Positions 55,540 through 64,000 of a stretch of DNA of 64,000 nucleotides are shown here, piece after piece. The stretch is from assembly GCF_003589595.1 (NCBI RefSeq), contig NW_020653337.1:3861346-3925345 (forward strand), read 5' to 3'. Source of the stretch: Hyposmocoma kahamanoa (taxonomy: Eukaryota > Arthropoda > Insecta > Lepidoptera > Cosmopterigidae). The notes below the pieces were generated by a model, which had not been told where the DNA came from, searched no databases, and was given only the letters and a program-made list of their open reading frames with translations. Both the position numbers and the translations under genes were made by a program. Each line of letters opens with the position of its first letter. Position 1 is the first letter of the stretch.

Positions 55540-57030
55540 GAATCAATAGGCAATTTTAGGCCAGTTTATACCATACTCTGAAAGCCTTTAATTCGCTATT
55601 ATATCTTAAATATCTTTAGTAAAAAGGTCTATTTGATCTTTATTATCATTTCAAACAAAAGTGCAAGGAATCACTTATTGTGCAACAGAAGTCGTCACGT
55701 TGCTTGTCGGTGGAATGGTAGTCCGTTGTTGTCTGGTAACAGTCATTTGCACCCTTAGTCGTCCTGACTAGCTTTGGTTGTTTTTGCTTGATGTGTGTAT
55801 TGTTATCACTCGTAACCAGGAAATAAATGGTTAGATTTTAGTTACATTTAATTTAGACTAACGATGTTTGTTTTATTGTAGACCTTTTGTTCAAAACTAT
55901 GTTCCGATAATGTCTGACAGAGAACACAGGCGGAGACTGAACAACAGCACTATGCTGAGGCTTCGTCTTTTTGATATGATGATATTTTGAACTATGAGTG
56001 ATATAGTTCATAATTTATTAGTACATAATATATGGTGAGTTTCTATATATATGAGTGTGTTTGATGAATAAAGTCCTATTTCGTTTAAATTTATTTTTAT
56101 ATTAAAGATATTCAGGATATAATGGCTAATCAATACATAAAAACTGAATAAGTCTTATTTAGGCCAATGTGTACCATTCTCTTTGAACCTTCGAAGGCTG
56201 CTATTATTTCGATTTTGCGACCTGATATCTTTAGTAGCAGTAGAGCTCCTTGTGAAAGAGTTCGTCTAAGGTAGTACTGCCACCTTACCTATTTCTACCT
56301 CCTAGCAGTAATATGAACTGTGTTCCGGTTTTGAAGGGTAAATTTACTGGCACATGGGACTTGTCAACTTATGTCTCATGGTGACGGGCATAGCAGCAGT
56401 GCCCCTCGGATCTTTACGATTTAAATCTCTGGGTGGCACGGCAGCTGTTATGGACAGGCGTGTAGCTTACTATCAGGCGCACGACTTTTTCGTCCCGTCA
56501 CTTGACATTATAAAAAAAAGTTCCGGTCACAATGCATAGGCATTTTTAGGCATTTTTTTAATTCCACGTTGCATACATGAATAACTTTAAGGTCCCGGTA
56601 AAAAAGCCTTGTTGTAGCCAACATGTACTATCCTCGTTTATTCTTTATTAATGCTTTCTGGTCAGAGTGAATAGGATTTTTTGGGCTAACGTCGTCGTTG
56701 TCGTTATATTTTTGCGTACAAATAACAGGAAACTTTGGCATATGCTGAGTCAGCGCCCTTTCACTGCTGTGACAAAAATGTCATGTTTTTACTTTTGTGT
56801 TTAATCTGTATACACGGTTGAATACGACTTTTAACTCGATGTTACATCATGAATATGTTAAGGTTAAAGTGAATAGGCATCTTTAGACCAACGTGTATAA
56901 ATAATCGGGATCACTAAAGAAAGAAAGAAACGTTTATTCCGCTTAAGAGAATTCAAGCTAAACAGATAATTCACCTTAATGATTACATATAAGCTGAAGC
57001 GGACGACTAGACCAACGTGTATAGATCACT
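55540..57030 (+). repeat. cluster of degenerate LINE-tail motifs
   Basis: The phrase 'gtgaataggcatttttaggc' + 'caacgtgtaccat', which would encode a RVNRHFLGQRV-like LINE C-terminus, recurs in decayed form at 55540, 56145, 56536, 56672, 56875 and 56997. All are in the + orientation and spaced 125-600 bp. The R1 copy at 56231-56520 lies inside the cluster. Confidence 0.5.
56231..56520 (+). repeat. R1 repeat, full-length copy
   Basis: Well preserved from 'tagcagtagagctccttgtg' through 'ggcacatgggacttgtcaac' and 'gcagcagtgcccctcggatc' to 'ttcgtcccgtcacttgacat' and a short A tail. Defines the right end together with 32322 and 178. Confidence 0.85.
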
Positions 57031-57611
57031 ACGTTACCTATTACGTATAGAAAAGACTTTCGTTGTAGAATTTGCATAACCGATCGGAAAAGGACAAAGT
57101 ACAGTATTTTCATATTCAATTAAGACAAAAAGCTTCCACTCGGTTTGTCCGTGATTCTATCCCACTTGAACAAAGATCGAAAAGACTACAAAAGACTTGA
57201 ATATAATAAAATAATATATGAAACGATATTCGATGGACACGCTGTTGCTTTTGTGGTTGCTAAAAGCGATTTATGGAATCGAAAATTAAAGAGACCTAAT
57301 TTTTTAAATATTATTTTATCATCAATTACTTGAAAAGTGTCGTTATGTACTTCAAATGATTTTCAGTTAATTTTGTTGTCATTTCTATTACAAATACACA
57401 TTCAATTATTTTTAAAGCTAGGTTGCTTAGGTTAGGTTACACTTTATAATAGATTTAACTTTTTCAGCAAATCTATCAAACAAATGTATTTAGTTACCGA
57501 TGATATCGGCATCAGTGCTGGTCTATAAGAGAAGCTAAAGTTATTATTTCCATTTATTTCCACAATTTCGTATGCACGATTTGTAATTTTCGAGTTTCCC
57601 AATTACCTGGT
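57031..57611. other. stretch without recognised gene
   Basis: The 62-codon ORF at 57145 (DRKDYKRLEYNKIIYE) is not recognised and probably chance. Confidence 0.4.
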
Positions 57612-57795
57612 TTGAAACTAAGGAATTCCCTGCCCTGTGAGTACCAGATCAACGAAATTAACTTCCGGGGTACTACTCGCAACACCCCAACCAGAAGCAA
57701 TATTTAAAAGTTCATTTCTCAAATTACTACCGGGAATCAAACTGAGACCTCCTCATCTAGCGCCCACAATGTAACCACTGGGCCATCACCAAGCA
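57612..57795 (-). mobile_element. S2 tRNA-like SINE, longest copy
   Basis: Reverse copy: 'aggaattccctgccctgtga', 'tacttccggggtactactcg'-like body, 'tttctcaaattactaccggg' and reversed B box 'ccgggaatcaaactgagacc', then 'tcctcatctagcgcccacaa' and reversed A box 'gtaaccactgggccatcacc'. Confidence 0.7.
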
Positions 57796-58394
57796 AATAT
57801 GCCTCACTGTCTTACCTAATAAACTTTCCATTAACATGATGCCATGTTCTAAATTAAAATCTTATATTTTGTTGTCAATAAAACATTACATAATTGAAAC
57901 GAAATCTGGATTAATAAAGCGGGGACTATTGTCTAGTTTCAATCTCAAAACAATCAGATTTTTGAATACAAATTAGCAGTAATTTCAAAACTAATATCAA
58001 ACTAATCATATAGCAGAGTTGTTCACGAAACTTTCGTGAACCAGGCACCAAACGTTCCTAGACTTTGTGAAACAAAAACATTGTTCCATTACGAGCTATA
58101 AATGTGAACTCTACCAAAGCCAAGTTTAAAGCGAAACTTCCTCTCCCAAGTTTTGTACTAAACTTCACAAGTAATGGGCAAGTAAGAATTTACGACTCTA
58201 CTTTTAACAAGTTTTGGACTTTATAGGGCAGATTTTGTTACAAAATGTCGCGTGTATTGCGTATCTTTGTAGAATAATTACTCTTTGAAATCATCATTAA
58301 GTTTCTTCTGAGACTACTACAGACTCCAGAGGCGATGAGTGGATATTTGAAAACAGTTAGCCTACATGGTAACTACTGAAATGAAGCATCGATA
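57796..58394. other. stretch without recognised gene
   Basis: Nothing recognised. Confidence 0.4.
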
Positions 58395-58575
58395 TGGCGA
58401 GCGGCTAGAGAGTGGAATTCCCTTCTTGCGGATTCCCCGTACGCTATAACTTCGACCTTTTCAAGGCGAGAGTAAATAGGCATTACTTAGGTGTGCATCC
58501 TACATCGTCGACCTCATTATCACTTTCCATCAGGTGGTAAGGAGGTCAAATGCGCACTTATTTTTATAAAAAAAA
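58395..58575 (+). mobile_element. L1 LINE 3' tail
   Basis: 'agagtggaattcccttcttg' (EWNSL), 'ttcaaggcgagagtaaatag' (FKARVNR in the shifted frame) and 'catcgtcgacctcattatca' + 'ctttccatcaggtgg', ending in 'gtcaaatgcgcacttatttt' and an A run. A 5'-truncated copy with a target-primed-type A tail. Confidence 0.75.
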
Positions 58576-59509
58576 ATGCGGAATATTTGAGGTTCGTTAC
58601 GCACTCCTGCAATATAAAACCTAAGGGGAACGGCGTCTAGACATCTAATAAGTCTCAACAGTTTTGTAAGAAGTATTATACAAGGGAAGATCGAAGAAAA
58701 GTAAATTAGATGAATACTGTAACTATATAGATCAGATAAGGGAAAATTTTATTAAGGTCGTGTCGCTGAACAGATGTTTGGCGATTACTCCACCGACAAG
58801 AACCCAGCAGTTAAAAAAAAGTCGCGTTCCGGTTGAAACTACGATTTTACATCGTGACCCGTTCGCTTGAGAATTCAATGGCTGCTACTTGTAACGCGTT
58901 AATATGATACAAAGAAGAAAGTATTTCAAAACCGATGAGAATCGTGTTATAGGAACTCTTAGCCATCGATGAATATTATTATAAATTTTACAGTCCTTTA
59001 CCATGCAATTAGTGTGTGCATCCATCATTGAAATTCTAACCGCTTCGTTAGTTAAACTGTTTTGTTTCGTCTATATTACAATTTGCCTTGGCGATGGAAC
59101 AGAACACCCCGCTTTATAGTCCCCCAGATGTTTATCGTATTGCGTGACATTTACCATAGTTCCATCGATTACTATAAACATGCCATCTAGTTGGTTTTCC
59201 TTTTCTTCAATTCGTTTTTTTTTTTTTTTGCTAATACGTTGATTATGTAGACTATTTCTTTTCTTTGTAACATAATGTATGGATTATCACCATAGATTTA
59301 GTATATAGGTACCCATAGATTGCCAATGCAAGTGAAAAAGCATTAGTATACACGTATGTTAGAGCGAGATGGGTAGACAAGACCACTTCATTATACGCTA
59401 TGAGCCTGTATGAACCTAGGGTCAGCTGTCAACGAAACAAATTTCGTTTATTTTTGAAAAATAATTGGTTTTAAAATGTGAAATAGTGTTAAACGAATGT
59501 TTATTAGTC
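58576..59509. other. stretch upstream of the THAP exon
   Basis: No repeat or ORF recognised. The last ~100 bp would hold the 5' UTR and promoter if the THAP gene starts here; no clear TATA box was seen. Confidence 0.4.
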
Positions 59510-59580
59510 ATGGTAACGTGTTCAGTGCCCGGATGTAACTCATCTAAAAAGGAAAACTGGCAGAATTGTACATTTTACAT
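59510..59580 (+). pseudogene. THAP-domain gene, first coding exon
   Basis: Opens with ATG and encodes MVTCSVPGCNSSKK then NWQNCTFYM, ending two bases into a codon at a perfect donor gtaagt. CSVPGC is the first zinc-ligand pair of the C2CH THAP finger and FYM stands where the family has FHRFP-like sequence. THAP domains bind DNA in host regulators and in P-element-type transposases. Status as gene or relic depends on the second exon. Confidence 0.65.
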
Positions 59581-59852
59581 GTAAGTATTATTTAAATTTT
59601 TAGCTGTCTAAAAGCATTACCACAAAAGTTTTTTACATAAATATATCCGTAAAATTATATAATTCAAGTGCATTAATAACCCAAATGTATACGAATTTTA
59701 TTAAAAAATATATCAAATACGTGAATTTCTGAAATTCATAACCCCACTTTCATAGAGATTGACGCAATCGATAATATGTTATCGAGATGTCATTAACTGA
59801 AAAAAAGGAAGGCACAGCCGTCGTTTGCATACAGCCGAAATCGTCTTCATAC

Positions 59853-59938
59853 TGAATATTATTGAATTAAATATAAAGTACTAAAACCAGAAAAATCTTC
59901 TGGTTTTAGTATTTATATTTAATTAATATTGTATTAGT
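59853..59938. repeat. long hairpin in the THAP intron
   Basis: Arms of ~27-40 bases ('attaaatataaagtacta' + 'aaaccagaa' and its reverse complement) separated by a 5-base loop (aaatc at 59893-59897), with one or two indels. Confidence 0.85.
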
Positions 59939-60070
59939 GCATTATTTTTTGTCTACATTAAAACGAAAATTTCTTTTAATAGCGTAGTTGAGGCACCCAT
60001 TTTTTTATGTTAATTTTTGTTGTTGATTCAGATTTCCTCAAAACATTACGTTTACATTTTATTAAATTAC

Positions 60071-60105
60071 GTCGTACTTGTAATTACGTACATTACAAGT
60101 ACGAC
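60071..60105. repeat. hairpin with perfect 14-nt arms
   Basis: 'gtcgtacttgtaat' and 'attacaagtacgac' flank a 7-base centre (tacgtac). It abuts the THAP second-exon similarity, which begins at its right edge. Confidence 0.9.
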
Positions 60106-60257
60106 AGAAATGGCTTATAATGCTAGAGAGTAGACTGGGTTCCCAAAAAGTTTTCAAACATATGCAGCAAACACTTTGAGAAAAAATGCTTTTCCTTTAG
60201 AGGCAAGCAAAGAGCAAAGCTACGTTCTGGTTCTGTTCCCACATTATTCATGCCAGA
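60105..60257 (+). pseudogene. THAP-domain gene, second exon, apparently frameshifted
   Basis: One frame reads QKWLIMLE (60105-60128), matching the KW helix of THAP domains. The next frame reads DWVPKKFSNICSKHFEKKCF, giving the second zinc pair C-x2-H, then RAKLRSGSVPTLFMP, the family's AVPT(L/I)F signature. The two join across 'ctagagagtagac', where loss of one AG from a GA run would explain the shift. No acceptor fits the phase of the first exon in the KWL frame. A possible donor gtatgt follows at 60258, before an in-frame stop. Confidence 0.65.
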
Positions 60258-61352
60258 GTATGTCTAACAATTAATGGATTTTGGTATTGTACTACTTAGT
60301 AGTATTAGACAAATCGCTGATTTGTTGTTGTTAGGGTTCAGTTTGTAGAGCCATAGTGTTATCTTGGGTGAAAGTCCCCGTTGTTTACCTACCATCCTAT
60401 GGTACTGCCAGAAGGTAATAGTAGCTTTCTTAATTTTGTATTAAATCATTAATTAATTAGTTAATTAACGACTCGGCGTTTTGCGATACGACATTTTGGT
60501 GAATATGAGGAAGTGAAATACCGGTGTAATATGTTAATCGATATTAAAGTTTAATCAGTGGATGGCGCAACACTATTTATCTTGCACACATGCACATTAT
60601 ACGCACACAGATGTATTTTTGTTTTGGTCTTGTCTCCAATACTTCAGGGCCAATCTATGAATATACTAAATCTATGATTATCACAAATACGCAATCAATG
60701 ACTGCAATTTTACCATGTTTAAATTTGACTTACTACATTTTTTCTGTTTTCTGGCTAATAATATCAAACTTACTAATTTTTTTCTTTTTTCTGGCTGATA
60801 AAATCGTATTCTCTCTTCAATGGCTAATGCATTAATTACTTCTACTGCAAGTTTCGCTTGTATTATATCATTTGCAACCAATTGATGTGGGCAAGGTTGT
60901 CTATTTCCATGAAATGAGGTCCCCTTGTCAACTCTGAGATCATACAGTTTATAGTATTTGTGACGATTGTCTAACACCTACGTACAGTAACTTTGCGGTA
61001 TTATCACATTTACTGATTTAGTGTCGTCCTATCTACGGCATGTTTTATTGAATAGTGTAATGTAACTTTCTTCTTTACCACCTGCACCTAGTTCTAGCTG
61101 TACAGGTATAATTACTCTATCTATTATGGCTTAGTGCCACGTGGATAGTGCCCCGGATTGAATTCCGTTGCTCATGTACTCTATATATAAGGAAATCCCT
61201 AGTTTGAGACCAACTAATTCCCGCGGTTATCTAACACATTGTTTATTATTATTGTTGTTATATACATGGAGAGCGCGTTGCACATCGTACTCTTGGTGTA
61301 ATAAGGCTACTTACAATTTTTCAGGAGAGAGGTTCCAGTAGGAGTTGCATCA
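60258..61352. other. stretch without recognised gene
   Basis: A 98-codon minus ORF (60977-60681) reads HKYYKLYDLRVDKGTSFHGN but matches nothing I know; not called as a gene. Confidence 0.4.
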
Positions 61353-61412
61353 GTACCTTTAAAACTGGAACACAATGATGCTCACATTACTGCTTGGCAG
61401 CTGAAATAAGTA
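61353..61412 (-). repeat. R1 repeat, small internal fragment
   Basis: 'tttaaaactggaacacaatg' and 'atgctcacattactgcttgg' + 'cagctgaaataag' match the 5'-middle part of R1; both ends are lost. Confidence 0.65.
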
Positions 61413-62384
61413 TGATAAATAACTAATGATTATGACGTTACAGTAAGAATTTACTGTGTCATCAAAAAATTAGCGTACATACACATCGTGTACAGACATA
61501 AGCTTAAAAAAATACCTGATTTGAAGCAAGATTTTTTTTTTGTAATGATATAGGAATTTAAACCGTTTCGCTTCAAATAGAATACATTTATATTAGCATT
61601 AAACCGTGGAAATAGATTAAAGGAACGCGTCAAGACCATCCAGTTCAATTTACACTTGAAATCCCATTTTCCGCTTCTCCAATTCCATTGTATGAAATTT
61701 CTCATGTTGATACTCTCCCGTTTGCGTTCTGATAGACATGATTAATTTTGATGCGTTAATCTTTGATAAGATTGAGGTGTATTTGTTGACATCATAGAAT
61801 ATGATCATTGTAGTCTTTGCAAATTAAATCAATTCAGTTTATCATAGAACTTTTGATCGTGTTCAATCGTCGGCGAATGGTATTTTATGGACACTTACAT
61901 GAACTACATCAGTTTATCTAATGCGTTCAAAGTGCCCGAAAGCATTGGACGTGAAAACGAATTTTATGCAGCTCTAATTCTATGGAATAGAAGAACTCAG
62001 TTTGAAAAATCTCAGTTTTAGTTGTGGTTACCTTAGTAGGAATTGAAAAGTTTCTTCGCCAGATTCGCAACGTGTAGTTTTGTTTGTAGCAGTTAAAAAG
62101 CTTGTCGAAAGCGTTGAAATGCTAAAAGTTACTTGAAAGTATCGGAAAAGAAAACAAATTTCACGCGGCTACAAACTTGCATTGGAATAGAAAAATATAA
62201 GCAGACTGACAGTGGAGATTATAATTGAAATTGCGAGGAGGGTTTGTAGGAAGCTGTAGCTTAGTAGAAAAAAGTAGGCTTCTACTCCTATCTATTCCAG
62301 ATTAACGCACACACAGTACATACTTAAATATCACATAGGTGATAGAATTCATAAGACCTGTAAACGAAGGTTTAGAAACGACAC
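61413..62384. other. stretch without recognised gene
   Basis: No coding ORF or known repeat seen. Confidence 0.4.
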
Positions 62385-62825
62385 AATTTTTTCGGACCTC
62401 AATCCCGTATATTTGCTTTTTAAGACGAACCGATATTTCGGGCCTTTTACAGGTCCCATGGTCACGGCTGACCGAGGCGGTAGAGTCTCTACCAGTTATA
62501 GCTAATCTATTAATGCAAACTACCTTCTTTTCCACTATAGTTTAAAAATACCTTATTTTGTATTTACCAAAGAACATCCCAATTTATGCTACATACGTTT
62601 TGCAAAATATTTTATTTTAACAATATGATTTTTTACTGAATGGAATAATTAGAAATAAAATAAAACATATTAATAGGTAGTACTGCAGTCTTAAATCTGC
62701 TGGGGATTTTACGTCAGAGGAAATACTGGATCCCAAACTGGTGGTACGGAGAAACCATCTTCCCTGTTCAAACTACGATGTTTTTTAATTTCAATGGCCT
62801 CTTGCAGTAATCCTGAGTACATAAC
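62385..62825 (-). mobile_element. Penelope-like retroelement 3' end, best copy
   Basis: Minus strand 62822-62709 encodes LQEAIEIKKHRSLNREDGF then SVPPVWDPVFPLT and a stop, an intact C-terminus of the type found after the GIY-YIG domain of Penelope-like elements. The AT-rich 3' UTR leads to the conserved block at 62430-62480 (minus 'cagccgtgaccatgggac', 'ctgtaaaaggcccgaaat'). The same layout occurs at 6841-7285. Reverse transcriptase and endonuclease cores are missing. Confidence 0.65.
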
Positions 62826-64000
62826 GGATTTCTTATGACCATGAAACCTGTAAAGTGCCTAAAACGTTCCGTAGATCTGAAAAACGGCGTTATTTGTAAT
62901 GTGTAACAATTGTGAAATGAAAACCTATAAACTTAATTTGTTTTACTAATTTGAAGATTTATTCAAATTAGTCTAGTTGCACTTGTTACGTAGTAACCGG
63001 GGGCAAACAAGTTTTTGTACTGCGTCACGAAGTGCCGCGTAGTACAGCCATTGTTGCTAGATGCGACGAAACGGATTTCAAGGGCGACTTTATTCACTAT
63101 TTAATAGACGTTTTTATAACTCGTATTTTGTTACGTGTTCTTGGATACGTAATTGGTTTTCTAGATGAAGAATTTAGTGTATTTTTTTGGGTGAGAGACG
63201 GAAATTAATACTCGAGAAAAGGAAGGAAGGATTGAAATCACGTGCCTGAATTCATACTTTTTATGAAACGATGTAGATGACGAAGTTCGAAACGATGGTG
63301 TGGCCAGAAAATCTGGCAGTACCAGTGAACGTCGCACTCCACCTAGTTGAAAACGGAGTGCAGTGGAGAAGATCGATTGATGGCGTAGTTGCTCAAAGTT
63401 ACGATCCTCAGCAGTGAGGGATCGACGGAGGTTGTCTTGGGCAGATTACTTTGGTTTAATAAAAATTTTAAAACGGTAAAACTTAGGGTATGCGTCGAAA
63501 GTGATACCGAAAAGTTAATGTGTATTTGCTAACAAAATTTACTGCGTATTTTATATCGAGATAAAATTCATTTTCTTTCGTATGAAGATAATTTATTTCC
63601 ATGCTCTGTCGATATGCTGCTTCGCAATCGTTAATTTTAACTGCTGGCTTATCAGGATAGCGGTTTATTTCGGAAATATCTTTGTTACCCGTGTCAGGAA
63701 CGAATATTTATACTCATATGCCCATAACGTCACTTCTGATCTAGTCTGGGTAGTGTAAGTAACACAAATTAGTATATGAATTTTATTTTAATTTTTTTAA
63801 ATTGTGGTGTTCTATTTATGACAGGCCATGGCAGAATATGTCAGCGATAGCAGCGAGGGCTATGTAATTAGCATATTCCTCAGATGCTGAGTCTGGACCT
63901 CTTTGACATGCTTTTTTAGCTTATTCTTTTTAACTTAATTTCTTTTTTTGTATTTATGAACGAATTATTTAATATTTTATAATTGTTTGTAATGTATTAT
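62826..64000. other. stretch without recognised gene to window end
   Basis: A short inverted pair 'tgtactgcgtcac'/'gccgcgtagtaca' lies at 63018-63046. Nothing else was recognised. Confidence 0.4.

Noticed and set aside
60681..60977. 98-codon minus ORF downstream of the THAP relic
   Set aside because: No recognised domain and low-complexity K/R-rich end; may be a repeat fragment but cannot be supported.
61140..61240. Another S2 SINE copy
   Set aside because: 'gtgccccggattgaattccg' is B-box-like and 'ggaaatccctagtttgagac' is tail-like, but the similarity is too weak to call.
62900..63060. Inverted repeat at 63018-63046 as a mobile element
   Set aside because: Arms are short and imperfect and no second copy was seen in the window.

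Overview
This looks like a piece of an insect nuclear genome, most likely a moth or butterfly. It is AT-rich, has very little coding sequence, and is packed with decayed transposable elements. The repeat types (tRNA-derived SINEs with ATT tails, RTE- and CR1/Jockey-like LINE tails, Penelope-like tails, many small foldback elements) resemble those of lepidopteran genomes. Order-level assignment is inference. There are no bacterial operons, rRNA genes, CRISPR arrays or convincing functional tRNA genes, and one assembly gap of 400 Ns lies at 12882-13281.

Only two stretches are convincing host-type coding sequence. An exon at 47514-47718 (+), with a proper acceptor and donor, encodes part of the TBC domain of a TBC1D24/Skywalker-like Rab-GAP; no other exon of that gene was recognised here. 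At 59510-60257 (+) two pieces encode the start and end of a THAP zinc-finger domain. They are separated by an intron-like stretch holding two hairpins, and the second piece has an apparent frameshift, so this is probably a damaged gene. Three unassigned small ORFs (17551-17934 +, 24543-24878 -, 26847-27089 -) and one exon-like segment (31690-31876 +) are listed at low confidence.

The rest is mobile-element debris. The family names used here are mine. R1 is a ~280-bp repeat with about 17 copies or fragments in both orientations, whose right end looks like a retroposon tail. S1 is a tRNA-derived SINE with A and B boxes and an (ATT)n tail. S2 is a second tRNA-like SINE. R2 carries inverted ACCGACTTCAAAAA motifs. 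R3 begins near AACCCCCGAGG. L1 to L5 are LINE 3' ends. PLE denotes Penelope-like 3' ends. Several DNA-transposon derivatives keep readable ends: four families with TWA target duplications (PIF/Harbinger-like; one carries a transposase-like remnant), a P-like element with a perfect 8-bp duplication at 30016-30519, a two-copy foldback family (18499 and 27121), and two possible hAT relics. A gypsy-type integrase C-terminus remains at 52468-52683 (-).

By region: 0-13 kb holds mixed R1/S1/LINE/PLE debris; 13-19 kb is rich in foldback DNA elements; 19-30 kb is mostly empty with scattered copies; 30-37 kb holds the P-like element and nested retroposons; 37-46 kb holds a 132-bp minisatellite and R2/R3/S1 copies; 46-51 kb holds the TBC exon and its introns; 51-59 kb holds the gypsy remnant, a head-to-head tRNA-like pair and LINE tails; 59-64 kb holds the THAP relic and a second large Penelope-like 3' end. 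There is no sign that these parts work together; the window reads as intronic and intergenic DNA shaped by repeated insertion.
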